From Streptomyces sp. NBC_01267 (GTDB taxonomy: Bacteria > Actinomycetota > Actinomycetes > Streptomycetales > Streptomycetaceae), in assembly GCF_036241575.1 (NCBI RefSeq), contig NZ_CP108455.1, forward strand, positions 4,215,001 through 4,279,000: a stretch of DNA of 64,000 nt. The letters run 5' to 3'. Below are positions 56,602-64,000 of this stretch, piece after piece. The notes under the pieces are model-generated. The model saw only the letters and a program-made list of their open reading frames with translations, was not told where the DNA came from and searched no databases. Position 1 is the stretch's first letter. The number at the start of each line of letters is the position of its first letter. Position numbers and translations under genes: made by a program.

Positions 56602-58037
56602 CGGGGCTCCCCTCGAACCATGCTGGTTGCATCTGAATATTGAGTGAGCAGACCAATAGCGGCGAGTTTCTCCCGGAACGCCTTGCCGTTGTGGTCAAGG
56701 ACCGATGGGTCGACCTCGTAGGCCAACGGGCTCGCTGCCGCGACCTTGTCCTCCATCACAAGCCCATACCTCTCGTACAGCAGCGTGCAGAACTTGTCGA
56801 ACTCCATCTCCGCTTCCTGAGCGACGGTGGCAGAGACCAGAGCCTCGAGCATCGGTGGCTTCATGGTGAAGTGTCGTCGTCCGGCCGTCGCGTTCAAGGC
56901 TCCGACAGCGGCGAGGGTCTCGCTGAAGAACGCTCGGGGTGAGGCGACCGCGGTGCCGCCTTCCTTCATGAATCTCTCGTAGCGGCGTTTTTTACCCTCG
57001 TCGCCTTCGGCTTCGCCGATCATCACCTGGGCCTGGACGTTGATCGCTTTGACGATGTCGTTGCGGAAGCCAGCGAGGTTCTTCTGCGATTCCCTGCGCA
57101 GCGGGGTTGCCTCGTTGCCGAAGTCCAACAGGATCGACTCACGGTTGGTGGCACCGAGCTTGGTGCGTGCGAGGTGGAGCTGATGGCGTGCCAAGCAGTA
57201 GGGGACCCAGTGCATGAGGCTCTCCGTGCGCTTGGCCCTCGGGACCGTAGCGATCCGACTGACGATGTTGCAGGTCCCCTCCCTCAGCAGATCAGGCCAC
57301 GGGCTGAGCTCCTCATACAGCTCGATTCCTGTGTCTGAGCCCTCCACGGGAGCTTCGTCGTAGTCGAAGTCGTGCGCGCTGAGGGCCTTCGCGAGATTGC
57401 CCAGCGGGGTTTCGCTGTCCTGCACGAGGTCGCTCAGGCCCTGCCGGGTCGCTTCCTTGCGGTCAGGATCGAGGTCGGCACGAAGGGCTTTGTAGGCCCA
57501 ACTCCCACCATCGCGGAAGAGGTAGCGCTCGATAATAGGAGCGTTGATGCCGACATCGACTTTGGTGGCCTGCTTGCGCTTCTTAGCGCTCTTCTTGGCA
57601 TCGATTTGCTTGACTCGTCGTTCGACTGCGTCGTAATGGATGAGCTCACCGACGAACGGATAGATGTGCGCGCCGAACCAACTGGGCTGGCTGCGACGCC
57701 CTGGGATCTCAACCAACAGGGAGGAGAACAGGGCGTGGAGCGTTTCCATCGTCTCGGGAGAGTCCAGCTCGACGGCCTTGCCTAGTTCTTCATCGCCCTC
57801 GACTATGGGGGCCTTGGTCGCGATTCGCCGGGCCAGGTCGTGCGAGGTTCTCTTGTAAGCCGTGCCGGCTCCGTTGTCCAGGAGCCCTGCGAACTGCTCC
57901 GGGTCCTCCTGATGCGCCAGGTAGACGCCGCGGGCGATCGCGAGCATCTCAAGCGGGATGTAGAAACCGCGGCCCTGCTGTTCGAGATTCACCCCAAAGA
58001 GGCGAAGGACCACCTCGGCCTTGGAACGATCAGCCAT
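56598..58037 (-). CDS. DptG (DndG)-like protein
   Basis: The protein has 479 residues without P-loop or TM segment. It starts at 58037 (TAATG overlap with the upstream stop) and overlaps the DptH-like start. Length and place between the F- and H-like genes match DptG, a poorly characterised subunit of the Dnd restriction complex. Visible segments include FYIPLEMLAIARGVYLAHQ near the start and MHWVPYCLARHQLHLARTKLG near residue 255. Homology is inferred from synteny and size; I cannot confirm it by motif. Confidence 0.65.
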   Translation of the reverse strand: MADRSKAEVVLRLFGVNLEQQGRGFYIPLEMLAIARGVYLAHQEDPEQFAGLLDNGAGTAYKRTSHDLARRIATKAPIVEGDEELGKAVELDSPETMETLHALFSSLLVEIPGRRSQPSWFGAHIYPFVGELIHYDAVERRVKQIDAKKSAKKRKQATKVDVGINAPIIERYLFRDGGSWAYKALRADLDPDRKEATRQGLSDLVQDSETPLGNLAKALSAHDFDYDEAPVEGSDTGIELYEELSPWPDLLREGTCNIVSRIATVPRAKRTESLMHWVPYCLARHQLHLARTKLGATNRESILLDFGNEATPLRRESQKNLAGFRNDIVKAINVQAQVMIGEAEGDEGKKRRYERFMKEGGTAVASPRAFFSETLAAVGALNATAGRRHFTMKPPMLEALVSATVAQEAEMEFDKFCTLLYERYGLVMEDKVAAASPLAYEVDPSVLDHNGKAFREKLAAIGLLTQYSDATSMVRGEPR

Positions 58038-59869
58038 TACGCACGCACCGACCTGATCTTGTCGCCGACGTCGATCATGAGTTTTCGCATGACGTTGCCC
58101 ACCAGTACCTGGATCTCGTCGTCCTTGTTCGACGAGTCAGCCAGCTCAGCCAGGGATCCACTCAGGCCGCGGATCTCTGCCTCGTGCTGCACCTCGCTGC
58201 GCAGGCCCGCGGCCCACCGCGTCAACAACTCGAAACGCAAGAGGTCCGCTTCCACCGAGACTGCGTCCTGGTCAGGGGCGACGGCTGGGATACGGATGTA
58301 GATGGCCCGGTTGAGCCACTCGACGGCGTTCCGCATCTCGGGGGTGGTGCTCGTCCCGGCTTCCCGTTGCCACTGGGTGACCTGGTCGACCACCTCGACG
58401 CCCTTGCTGGGCACTCGCCGGGAGACCACGGCCGCGCGGGCGCGGTGTGTGAAGAAGGCGGGGTCAAGTACGAAGAAGTCAGGGTTGCTCGATGCCCGGT
58501 GAATGCCCTGGACGGCCTCCAGGCCCTTGAGAAATAGGTCTCGCACTCTGGTGTCTGCCGGGTCCCGGTTCTTGTCCTGGACACGCACAAAGTCGTCTCC
58601 GGCCTGCAGACCCATTCGGGCGAAACGGTCCGTATCGTCGTCACTGTTGAAGAAGTCGGCTCGCCGCAGGAACGTGTACAGGCCCCGCAACTGTTCGGCC
58701 TGCTTCTGGGCGTCCCGATTCGTGCGGACCTTCTGCAGGTAGCTGCTGGCATCCGCGGGAGGGAAGTCGCCCCCCGTATCTGGGTCCAGTCGGTCGTCGA
58801 CCTGGCGACGGGAGACCCGGCCCGGGTCCAACTTCCGTAGCGCGAAGAAGGCAGGAACCAGGTGGCGCTGTTGCTGACTCAACCGGTCGCCGAAGAGCGC
58901 TTGGTGGTACAGGTGGGGAGCTTGCCACTGCCGGTTCGAATGCGACCGCTGGTACCTGGCGTGGACGTCATCGCAGGAGAGGCCGCCGGTGAGCATGTAG
59001 CTGGTGACCGACAGCGCCTGACGTGTCGTGATTACGGCCCCGGTCCGCTCGGCCGCAGCGAACATGTCCCGGATCGCGACCCGGCGCTGTGGCCCGCGGG
59101 TGGGATCACTCAGTTCGTTGCGATTGGCCAGGATCGGGCAGACCTTGCGTGCATCACAGGTCTCGCACCGCTTCCACCGCGATGACTGGGTCGTTGTCCA
59201 CTGCTTCAGGATCCAAGGGATGAGCCCGCCGTTGGAACTGTCTGCCGCTACGGATTGGTAGTTGAGGTTGATGACGGTCACTGCACCATCAGAGTCACTG
59301 ACCTGCCCGCGAACTATGCCTTCCGTGAGGGTCTGCACCAGAACCTTGGCACGTCCCGTGCCGGTTTTGCCGAGGTTGTCATCCTCGGCGACGCACTTGC
59401 GTAGTTGGCCCTCGTTCGCGCAGATGATCGCGATGCCTTTGTCCGGAGGGTCGAGAAGCTCCACGAGTTTGTGAGCACCGGCCTGCGGGCTGAGCTCGCT
59501 CAGATCGCTGAGGATGTACAGCGGGCGTCCGTTACGGGTCCGGCCGACAGGGCGGCTCGCGCCTTTTGCCTCGGACAGGCCGAGGAAGACCGCCTTCCGG
59601 ACATCTGGCGTGATCGGCTCGTCACCAGCCCGCAGTTTGGCCAGAAGGCTGGCGCACAGGCTCGTCTTGCCATGCCCGGCGTCTCCGGTGAGGACGATGG
59701 TCTTCGTGGTCTGTCGCTCGATGGCGCTTAGCAGGTAGTCCAGCGTCACGACGGGGAACTGTGGCTGTGTCCAGTCTGCCTGCAGCTCATAGACCATCTC
59801 AGAGGTGTCGACGTCGAACGGCTGATAACGACGTATCCGTTGGACGTGTTTGTTGACCTCTAGCGGCAT
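58037..59869 (-). CDS. DptF (DndF)-like P-loop ATPase
   Basis: The protein has 610 residues. An STAND/AAA-like Walker A, VLTGDAGHGKTSL, is at about residues 59-71, and a Cys cluster CETCDARKVCPI near residues 234-245 recalls the zinc ribbon-like CxxC...C-P of DptF. The size is that of DptF. It is the first gene of the F-G-H operon, opposite the C5 methyltransferase with a 312-nt divergent promoter region between. In Dnd systems DptF is an ATPase required with G and H for restriction of unmodified DNA; here the modification sensed would be different. Confidence 0.78.
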   Translation of the reverse strand: MPLEVNKHVQRIRRYQPFDVDTSEMVYELQADWTQPQFPVVTLDYLLSAIERQTTKTIVLTGDAGHGKTSLCASLLAKLRAGDEPITPDVRKAVFLGLSEAKGASRPVGRTRNGRPLYILSDLSELSPQAGAHKLVELLDPPDKGIAIICANEGQLRKCVAEDDNLGKTGTGRAKVLVQTLTEGIVRGQVSDSDGAVTVINLNYQSVAADSSNGGLIPWILKQWTTTQSSRWKRCETCDARKVCPILANRNELSDPTRGPQRRVAIRDMFAAAERTGAVITTRQALSVTSYMLTGGLSCDDVHARYQRSHSNRQWQAPHLYHQALFGDRLSQQQRHLVPAFFALRKLDPGRVSRRQVDDRLDPDTGGDFPPADASSYLQKVRTNRDAQKQAEQLRGLYTFLRRADFFNSDDDTDRFARMGLQAGDDFVRVQDKNRDPADTRVRDLFLKGLEAVQGIHRASSNPDFFVLDPAFFTHRARAAVVSRRVPSKGVEVVDQVTQWQREAGTSTTPEMRNAVEWLNRAIYIRIPAVAPDQDAVSVEADLLRFELLTRWAAGLRSEVQHEAEIRGLSGSLAELADSSNKDDEIQVLVGNVMRKLMIDVGDKIRSVRA

Positions 59870-60181
59870 GCTGCTGTCCTTCGTCGACCGAACCCAGAGC
59901 TGCAGAATTTTAGCTGCCAGCGAGCCTGACAGTAGATCAAATGCTGCGACACGGCGCGAAAACGCTCCTGGCTTGGCTCTGGCCCCCTTGAAGGAACGTA
60001 GGCAGCAACAGGGCCGCAGGACGATGGTCGTTGACGAGGTTGTTCAGGGGGCGCGAACCCGACGTGATCGGCACGTCAGCCGATGGGTATGTGCCCGTCT
60101 GCAGCGCGTGATCAACCTTGATCGAGTACGATGACCGCTCGTTCCGCCGGTTCTACGAGCAAGTGCAGATGGGGGTCATAC
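59870..60181. promoter_or_regulatory. divergent promoter region of dptF-like and methyltransferase genes
   Basis: The 312-nt gap has no gene. A perfect palindrome GATCAA-CC-TTGATC lies at 60110-60123, just upstream of a -10-like TACGAT (60127-60132) for the methyltransferase. On the minus strand a TAAAAT at 59912-59907 could be the -10 of the dptF-like operon. The palindrome is a plausible site for a controller that balances methylation and restriction. Confidence 0.45.
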
Positions 60182-61399
60182 GTGGGTGAGCGACACCCCT
60201 TGCGGGCCAAGCGTCGGCCGAAGTTTGAGGAGGGTGTCGGTTCCCTGCGAGTCGTGGACCTCTTCGCCGGCTGCGGTGGCCTCACCCTCGGTATTGCCCA
60301 GGCAGCGCACAGGCTTGACGTCTCGCTCGACGTTCGTCTCGCGGTTGACTTTGAGGCGGCTCCCACCAAGGTCTTCAAGGCTAACTTTCCCAAGGCCAAC
60401 GTCCAACAGGGGACCGTCGAATCCTTCTTCGATGGTGACCTTGGCGCCACGTTGACCGCTCAGGAGGAGAAGACTCTATCCACGGTGGGTCAGGTGGAGC
60501 TCCTGATCGGTGGGCCACCGTGTCAGGGGCACAGTAACCTCAACAACCACACCCGCCGCGATGATCCCAAGAACCGGCTGTACCTGCGTATGGCTCGTGC
60601 CGCAGAGGTTCTGCGCCCCAGCGCAGTCGTCATTGAGAACGTGCTGGCCGTTGTCAACGACAAGCAGCAGGTGGTCTCCCGCGCCATCGTTCACCTCAAG
60701 AGGCTTGGATACGATGTCGCCACTGGGCGTATCGACCTGCTCAAGCTCGGGGTCGCTCAGACACGCAAGCGCCACATACTACTGGCCATCCGCGAAGACG
60801 CGCTGCCTTTTGGGTTCTCGGCTGCTGACTTGCTGAAGGTCGAGGACGGCATTGCCGTACCGCATGACCTGCGTTGGGCGATCGGTGACCTGCTCGACGT
60901 TCCCGCCAAATCATTTTTTGATGAAGCTGCCATACCCAACGCGGACAACCAGCGGCGTATGAAGTATCTCTTCGAGAATGACGAGCACAATCTGCCGAAC
61001 GAAGAGCGCCCCGAATGCCATCGCGGCGAGCATAACTATACCGCCATGTATGGCCGTCTATGGTGGGACCGTCCGTCTCAGACCATTACCAGCGGATTTG
61101 CGACGATGGGGCGCGGACGCTTTGTCCACCCTGCTGTTCCTCGATGTCTAACCGCCCATGAGGCCGCGCGCATCCAGGGCTTCCCGGACTACTTCAAGTT
61201 CGTCGACGAGAGGGTCAAGCCTCGCTACGAGCTGACTCGCACCGAGGTTCAGGTCATCATTGGCAACGCCGTACCCCCACCCCTGACCGAGGCGTTGACC
61301 TCCAGGCTCTTCGATGCTGAAGTTCTGCAGGCGAAGAGCGACGCGTCTCGACAGCGCGATGATGGCTTCGCTACCGCTGCTGTAGATCTCGCCTGCTGA
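60182..61399 (+). CDS. DNA (cytosine-5-)-methyltransferase
   Basis: The protein has 405 residues from the GTG at 60182, which follows a GGGGG ribosome binding site; an in-frame ATG at 60131 overlaps the likely -10. All C5 motifs are present in order: I VDLFAGCGGLTLG, IV GGPPCQGHS (catalytic Cys), VI ENV, VIII QTRKRHILLAI, IX RPSQTITSGF with CLTAHEAARIQGFPDYF, and X IIGNAVPPPL. A moderate target-recognition region lies between VIII and IX. It methylates cytosine in an unknown motif and probably protects DNA from the neighbouring FGH-like module; Vsr would repair deaminated sites. Confidence 0.93.
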   Translation: MGERHPLRAKRRPKFEEGVGSLRVVDLFAGCGGLTLGIAQAAHRLDVSLDVRLAVDFEAAPTKVFKANFPKANVQQGTVESFFDGDLGATLTAQEEKTLSTVGQVELLIGGPPCQGHSNLNNHTRRDDPKNRLYLRMARAAEVLRPSAVVIENVLAVVNDKQQVVSRAIVHLKRLGYDVATGRIDLLKLGVAQTRKRHILLAIREDALPFGFSAADLLKVEDGIAVPHDLRWAIGDLLDVPAKSFFDEAAIPNADNQRRMKYLFENDEHNLPNEERPECHRGEHNYTAMYGRLWWDRPSQTITSGFATMGRGRFVHPAVPRCLTAHEAARIQGFPDYFKFVDERVKPRYELTRTEVQVIIGNAVPPPLTEALTSRLFDAEVLQAKSDASRQRDDGFATAAVDLAC

Positions 61400-61527
61400 G
61401 CCTCCAACGAACTGATGTCCGGCCGAGGGTAGTAGAGGCGGGCAATTATCCTGGTGGTGGCCGTATTTTCACGGAGCGCTTCACGCAAAGAGTCTCTGCC
61501 GCAAATGATCAAGTAGTGCTGGCGGAA

Positions 61528-62541
61528 TCACGAGTTACTAGGTAGGGCGGCGAACGCAATCGGCTTACCTCGATTTCTTCTTTCCTGCAATTCAGCTGGG
61601 TCTGCGCTCTCGATAGAGGGGCGAAACCAGTCCACTGTCGTGGTGACTCCCTCCCTAAGTGCCACGGGTGTCACTGCCGGAAAGAGCGCTCGTAGGTGGC
61701 TGCTGTCGGCTTGAGAGTGCGGGACATCGCCGACGCGATTGGACGAGTGCTTGCGCTGGACGGTGCGACCAGTGGCGGTCTCGATCACTCGAATCAGGTC
61801 CATGAGGGATATGCGGGTTCCGAAGGCCAGGTTCACGGGGCGCGGCTCGGAGGCCCGGCGGAGGAGCGCGTCCGTGAGGACGCGGCAGACAGTGCCCACG
61901 TACGTGAAGTCTCTCGTCTGAGTGCCGTCGCCGTGCACAGTGACAGGTTGGCCGGCGAGTGTGGCGCTGATCCACTTCGGGATGACGGCGGCGTAAGGAT
62001 GGTCGGCTCGCTGCCCCGGGCCGTAGACGTTGAAGAAGCGGAACGGCAGGACCGGCAGGCCGTAGCTGTGGTGGTACGCCCCCAGGTACGCCTCGGTGGC
62101 GAGCTTGGTGACTGCGTACGGGCTCATCGGGGCGGTGGCCAGGCCCTCATGTTTCGGCAGGCATGGATTCGAGCCGTAGACCGAGGATGAGGAAGCCGCG
62201 ATCACGTGCAGGTTGCCGGCACGGCGGGCGGCTTCGAGGACCTGGAGCGTTCCCGTCGCGTTGGCATGGTGGCTGGCCAGCGGATCTTTCACGGAGCGAG
62301 GGACGGATGGCAGAGCGGCGAGGTGAACGATGGCGTCCGCGCGGTGGAACGCCTCGTCCAGGAGAGCGACGTCCTGGATGTCACCTTCGAAGAAGTCGAC
62401 GTCCAGGTCCGCGAGGTTCTGCTTCGACCCGGTGCTGAGGTTGTCGATCACTCGGATCTGGGTGATCGCAGGGTCGTTCGCCAGGGTCCGGGCGAGGTTG
62501 CTGCCGATGAATCCGGCGCCGCCGGTGATCACGATGTTCAC
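61528..62541 (-). CDS. NAD-dependent epimerase (UDP-GlcNAc/GlcNAcA 4-epimerase-like)
   Basis: The protein has 337 residues. The extended SDR features are intact: GGAGFIGSNLA at the N-terminus, HLAALPSVPRS, catalytic SSSSVYG and YAVTK, and FFNVYGPGQ. The small residues around VYGPGQRADHPYAAVIPKW resemble WbpP/TviC-type 4-epimerases acting on UDP-GlcNAc or UDP-GlcNAcA. It lies 14 nt from the sugar dehydrogenase gene on the same strand, so the pair likely makes a UDP-hexosaminuronic acid for a surface glycan. Confidence 0.85.
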   Translation of the reverse strand: MNIVITGGAGFIGSNLARTLANDPAITQIRVIDNLSTGSKQNLADLDVDFFEGDIQDVALLDEAFHRADAIVHLAALPSVPRSVKDPLASHHANATGTLQVLEAARRAGNLHVIAASSSSVYGSNPCLPKHEGLATAPMSPYAVTKLATEAYLGAYHHSYGLPVLPFRFFNVYGPGQRADHPYAAVIPKWISATLAGQPVTVHGDGTQTRDFTYVGTVCRVLTDALLRRASEPRPVNLAFGTRISLMDLIRVIETATGRTVQRKHSSNRVGDVPHSQADSSHLRALFPAVTPVALREGVTTTVDWFRPSIESADPAELQERRNRGKPIAFAALPSNS

Positions 62542-62555
62542 GAGGAGGTTTCCCT

Positions 62556-63851
62556 TCAGAGAGCGTCGATGTGGGCGCCGGCCAGCCGGCGGCGGCAGTC
62601 GAGTACGTACGGGGCGTGAGCGGTGATCGCGGCGTAGTCGAAGGCGTCGTGGTCGGCTAGAAGAACGACGGCGTCGGCTGCGGCGAGGTGCTCCGGGGTG
62701 GCATCGACACGCTGGAGGTTCTCCAGAGCGGCAGCACGGGGGTGGGCATCGTCGTTCACGTGAGGGTCCGCGGCCTGGACCTCGGCGCCCATGCCTGTCA
62801 GTAGTTCCGCGATGCGAGCCGCTGGGGTTTCTCGGGCGTCGCCGGTATTGGCCTTGTAGGCCAGGCCCAGCAGCAAAATGCGGGAGCCGTTGAGCGCCTT
62901 CCTGCGCTTGTTGAGTGCGTCCACGAGGCGACGGACCACGTAGTCAGGCATGTGGTTGTTGACGTCGTTGGCCAGTTCGACGAAGCGGAAGCTGCGGCCC
63001 AGAGTCCGCTGGACCTGCCAGGAGAGGTAGGACGGGTCGATGGGCAGGCAGTGACCGCCGACGCCAGGTCCTGGCGTGAAGCGCATGAAGCCGAAGGGCT
63101 TGGTGGCCGCGGCGTCGATCGCGGCCCAGATGTCGATGCCCAGGTCGTGGGCGAACATTGCCAGCTCGTTGGCCAGGGCGATGTTCACGTGCCGGAAGGT
63201 GTTCTCCAGCAGCTTCGCCAGCTCGGCCTCCCTGCAGTTGGAGACCTGGACGATCGTGTCGACGAGCGAGCCGTAGAAGTCCTGGATGGCCGCTGCCGAT
63301 GCGGCGTCGATGCCGGAGACGACCTTGGGAGTGTTCTCCAGCCGCCACTCCCGGTTGCCGGGATCGATGCGCTCGGGACTGTAGCCGAGCTGGAAGTCAC
63401 GGCCGGCGGTCAGGCCGGAAGCTCGTTCGAGGATCGGGCCGAAGAGCTCCTCGGTCGTGCCGGGGTACGTAGTGGACTCCAGGACGACGGTCGCCCCAGG
63501 CTTGAGGTGACGACCGAGCATCCACGCAGCGTCCTCGACGTGCGAGAGGTCGGGGGCTCCATCCCGGAGTGGCGTGGGGACAGTGACGATCGCGAGATCG
63601 AAGTCCGTGCAGTCAGCCGTGTCGAGGCTGGCGCGATAGGCCCCGGAGGCCAGGAGCGGAACTAGCCTCGCGTCCGGAACGTCCTCGACGTACGACTCGC
63701 CAGCCATCAACCGCTTCACACGCTCGGCAGCGACGTCGAAGCCGACGACGCGGTGCCCCACCTCAGCAGCCCGGACAGCGAGGGGGAGCCCGACGTACCC
63801 CTGCCCCACGATGAGTACGTGCCGCGGCTGAACCTCGCTCTTCGTGATCAT
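62556..63851 (-). CDS. nucleotide sugar dehydrogenase (WbpA/TviB/WecC-like)
   Basis: The protein has 431 residues from the ATG at 63851, where AGAGG is 9 nt upstream (a GTG at 63860 overlaps that site). The UDP-glucose/GDP-mannose dehydrogenase family shows VGQGYVGLPLA, VPTPLRDGAPD, VLESTTYPGTTEELF, FSPER-like LGYSPERIDPGN, LENTFRHVNIALANE, GVGGHCLPIDP with the catalytic Cys, and LGLAYKANTGD. The family oxidises UDP-GlcNAc or UDP-ManNAc to the uronic acid. With the next gene it resembles a TviB-TviC pair. Confidence 0.88.
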   Translation of the reverse strand: MITKSEVQPRHVLIVGQGYVGLPLAVRAAEVGHRVVGFDVAAERVKRLMAGESYVEDVPDARLVPLLASGAYRASLDTADCTDFDLAIVTVPTPLRDGAPDLSHVEDAAWMLGRHLKPGATVVLESTTYPGTTEELFGPILERASGLTAGRDFQLGYSPERIDPGNREWRLENTPKVVSGIDAASAAAIQDFYGSLVDTIVQVSNCREAELAKLLENTFRHVNIALANELAMFAHDLGIDIWAAIDAAATKPFGFMRFTPGPGVGGHCLPIDPSYLSWQVQRTLGRSFRFVELANDVNNHMPDYVVRRLVDALNKRRKALNGSRILLLGLAYKANTGDARETPAARIAELLTGMGAEVQAADPHVNDDAHPRAAALENLQRVDATPEHLAAADAVVLLADHDAFDYAAITAHAPYVLDCRRRLAGAHIDAL

Positions 63852-64000
63852 GCGGACCACCTCTTTGGAGTGGGTTGAGGACAGTGCGTGCAGAACTGCC
63901 GGGGCGCGGTTGTCCTAAAATGAGGAATGCCTCGGCCGTACGAGACTCGCTTGGCCGCCTGTCTCGGACGGCCGAGCGCCTTTTCCACGCGGGCTCGTCC

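Larger units (their letters stand above)
50054..64000. mobile_element. putative genomic island at tRNA-Pro (right end outside window)
   Basis: The left boundary is the 3' tRNA-Pro half. To the right the sequence becomes visibly richer in A+T than the neighbouring regions (for example around 60961-61080) and carries restriction and modification genes. No integrase gene is intact in the window, and no second copy of the 43-nt site is seen, so the right end is beyond 64000. Whether the sugar-nucleotide genes at 61528-63851 belong to the island is not known. Confidence 0.55.

Noticed and set aside
51565..61399. Interpretation as DISARM, BREX or Pgl
   Set aside because: There is no SNF2 helicase, DrmB-like protein, BrxC/PglZ pair or PglX-type methylase. 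The F-G-H order with an FtsK-ended large protein fits DptFGH better.

Overview
The window is a high-G+C actinobacterial chromosome segment, almost certainly Streptomyces. The support is the rRNA sequence, mycothiol synthase, paired DUF397 and Scr1-type helix-turn-helix proteins, the PhoP-type direct repeats before pstS, and a phosphate gene order (PhoU-like protein, Pit, pstBACS, NUDIX, CHAD, ppk, 5'-nucleotidase) that I recall from Streptomyces coelicolor. Nothing was searched; family calls come from motifs, lengths and context.

Layout. 1-2424: 3' part of a 23S rRNA gene, the 5S gene and a terminator. 2481-5330: GNAT, a methyltransferase divergent from an XRE-cupin regulator with a paired palindromic operator between them, and an SDR. 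5382-12652 (minus): a chromosomal type IV secretion-like operon (pilin-like, VirB8/TcpC-like, VirB6/TrbL-like, a VirB4 function split over two proteins, and a coupling-protein-like gene without a visible P-loop). It faces a DUF397 gene, a receptor Ser/Thr kinase and a secreted SLT plus NlpC/P60 hydrolase. 16691-21647: PAP2, YihY, a flavin oxidoreductase, a lipoprotein and a small protein.

21735-32384 is the metal and phosphate block: csoR with its operator, DUF47-Pit, pstSCAB under a PHO box, and a ppk-CHAD-NUDIX operon with overlapping genes. 32600-43691 holds a GntR(YtrA)-ABC operon with a perfect operator, mshD flanked by tandem repeats, MFS/AraC, a secreted 5'-nucleotidase, a secreted B-lectin, and an HATPase / Scr1-type XRE / DUF397 trio. 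44004-49286 carries small regulators and enzymes plus an overlapping gene pair (46541-47630) whose proteins share a Gly-rich QHN..G.G.FI.G motif, which suggests amyloid-type signalling.

At 50054-50096 lies the 3' half of a tRNA-Pro(CGG) gene on the minus strand, with the tRNA terminator behind it and no 5' half. This looks like one end of an integrated island that runs rightwards out of the window. The island sequence is visibly less G+C-rich. It carries an AbrB-like gene, a small coupled frame, a Vsr nuclease, a three-gene ATPase operon with the order and sizes of DptF-DptG-DptH (Dnd restriction proteins), and a divergent C5-cytosine DNA methyltransferase. No dndA-E gene is visible here. The most interesting hypothesis in the window is therefore a DndFGH-like restriction module coupled to cytosine methylation rather than phosphorothioation. 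The window ends with a nucleotide-sugar epimerase and dehydrogenase pair.
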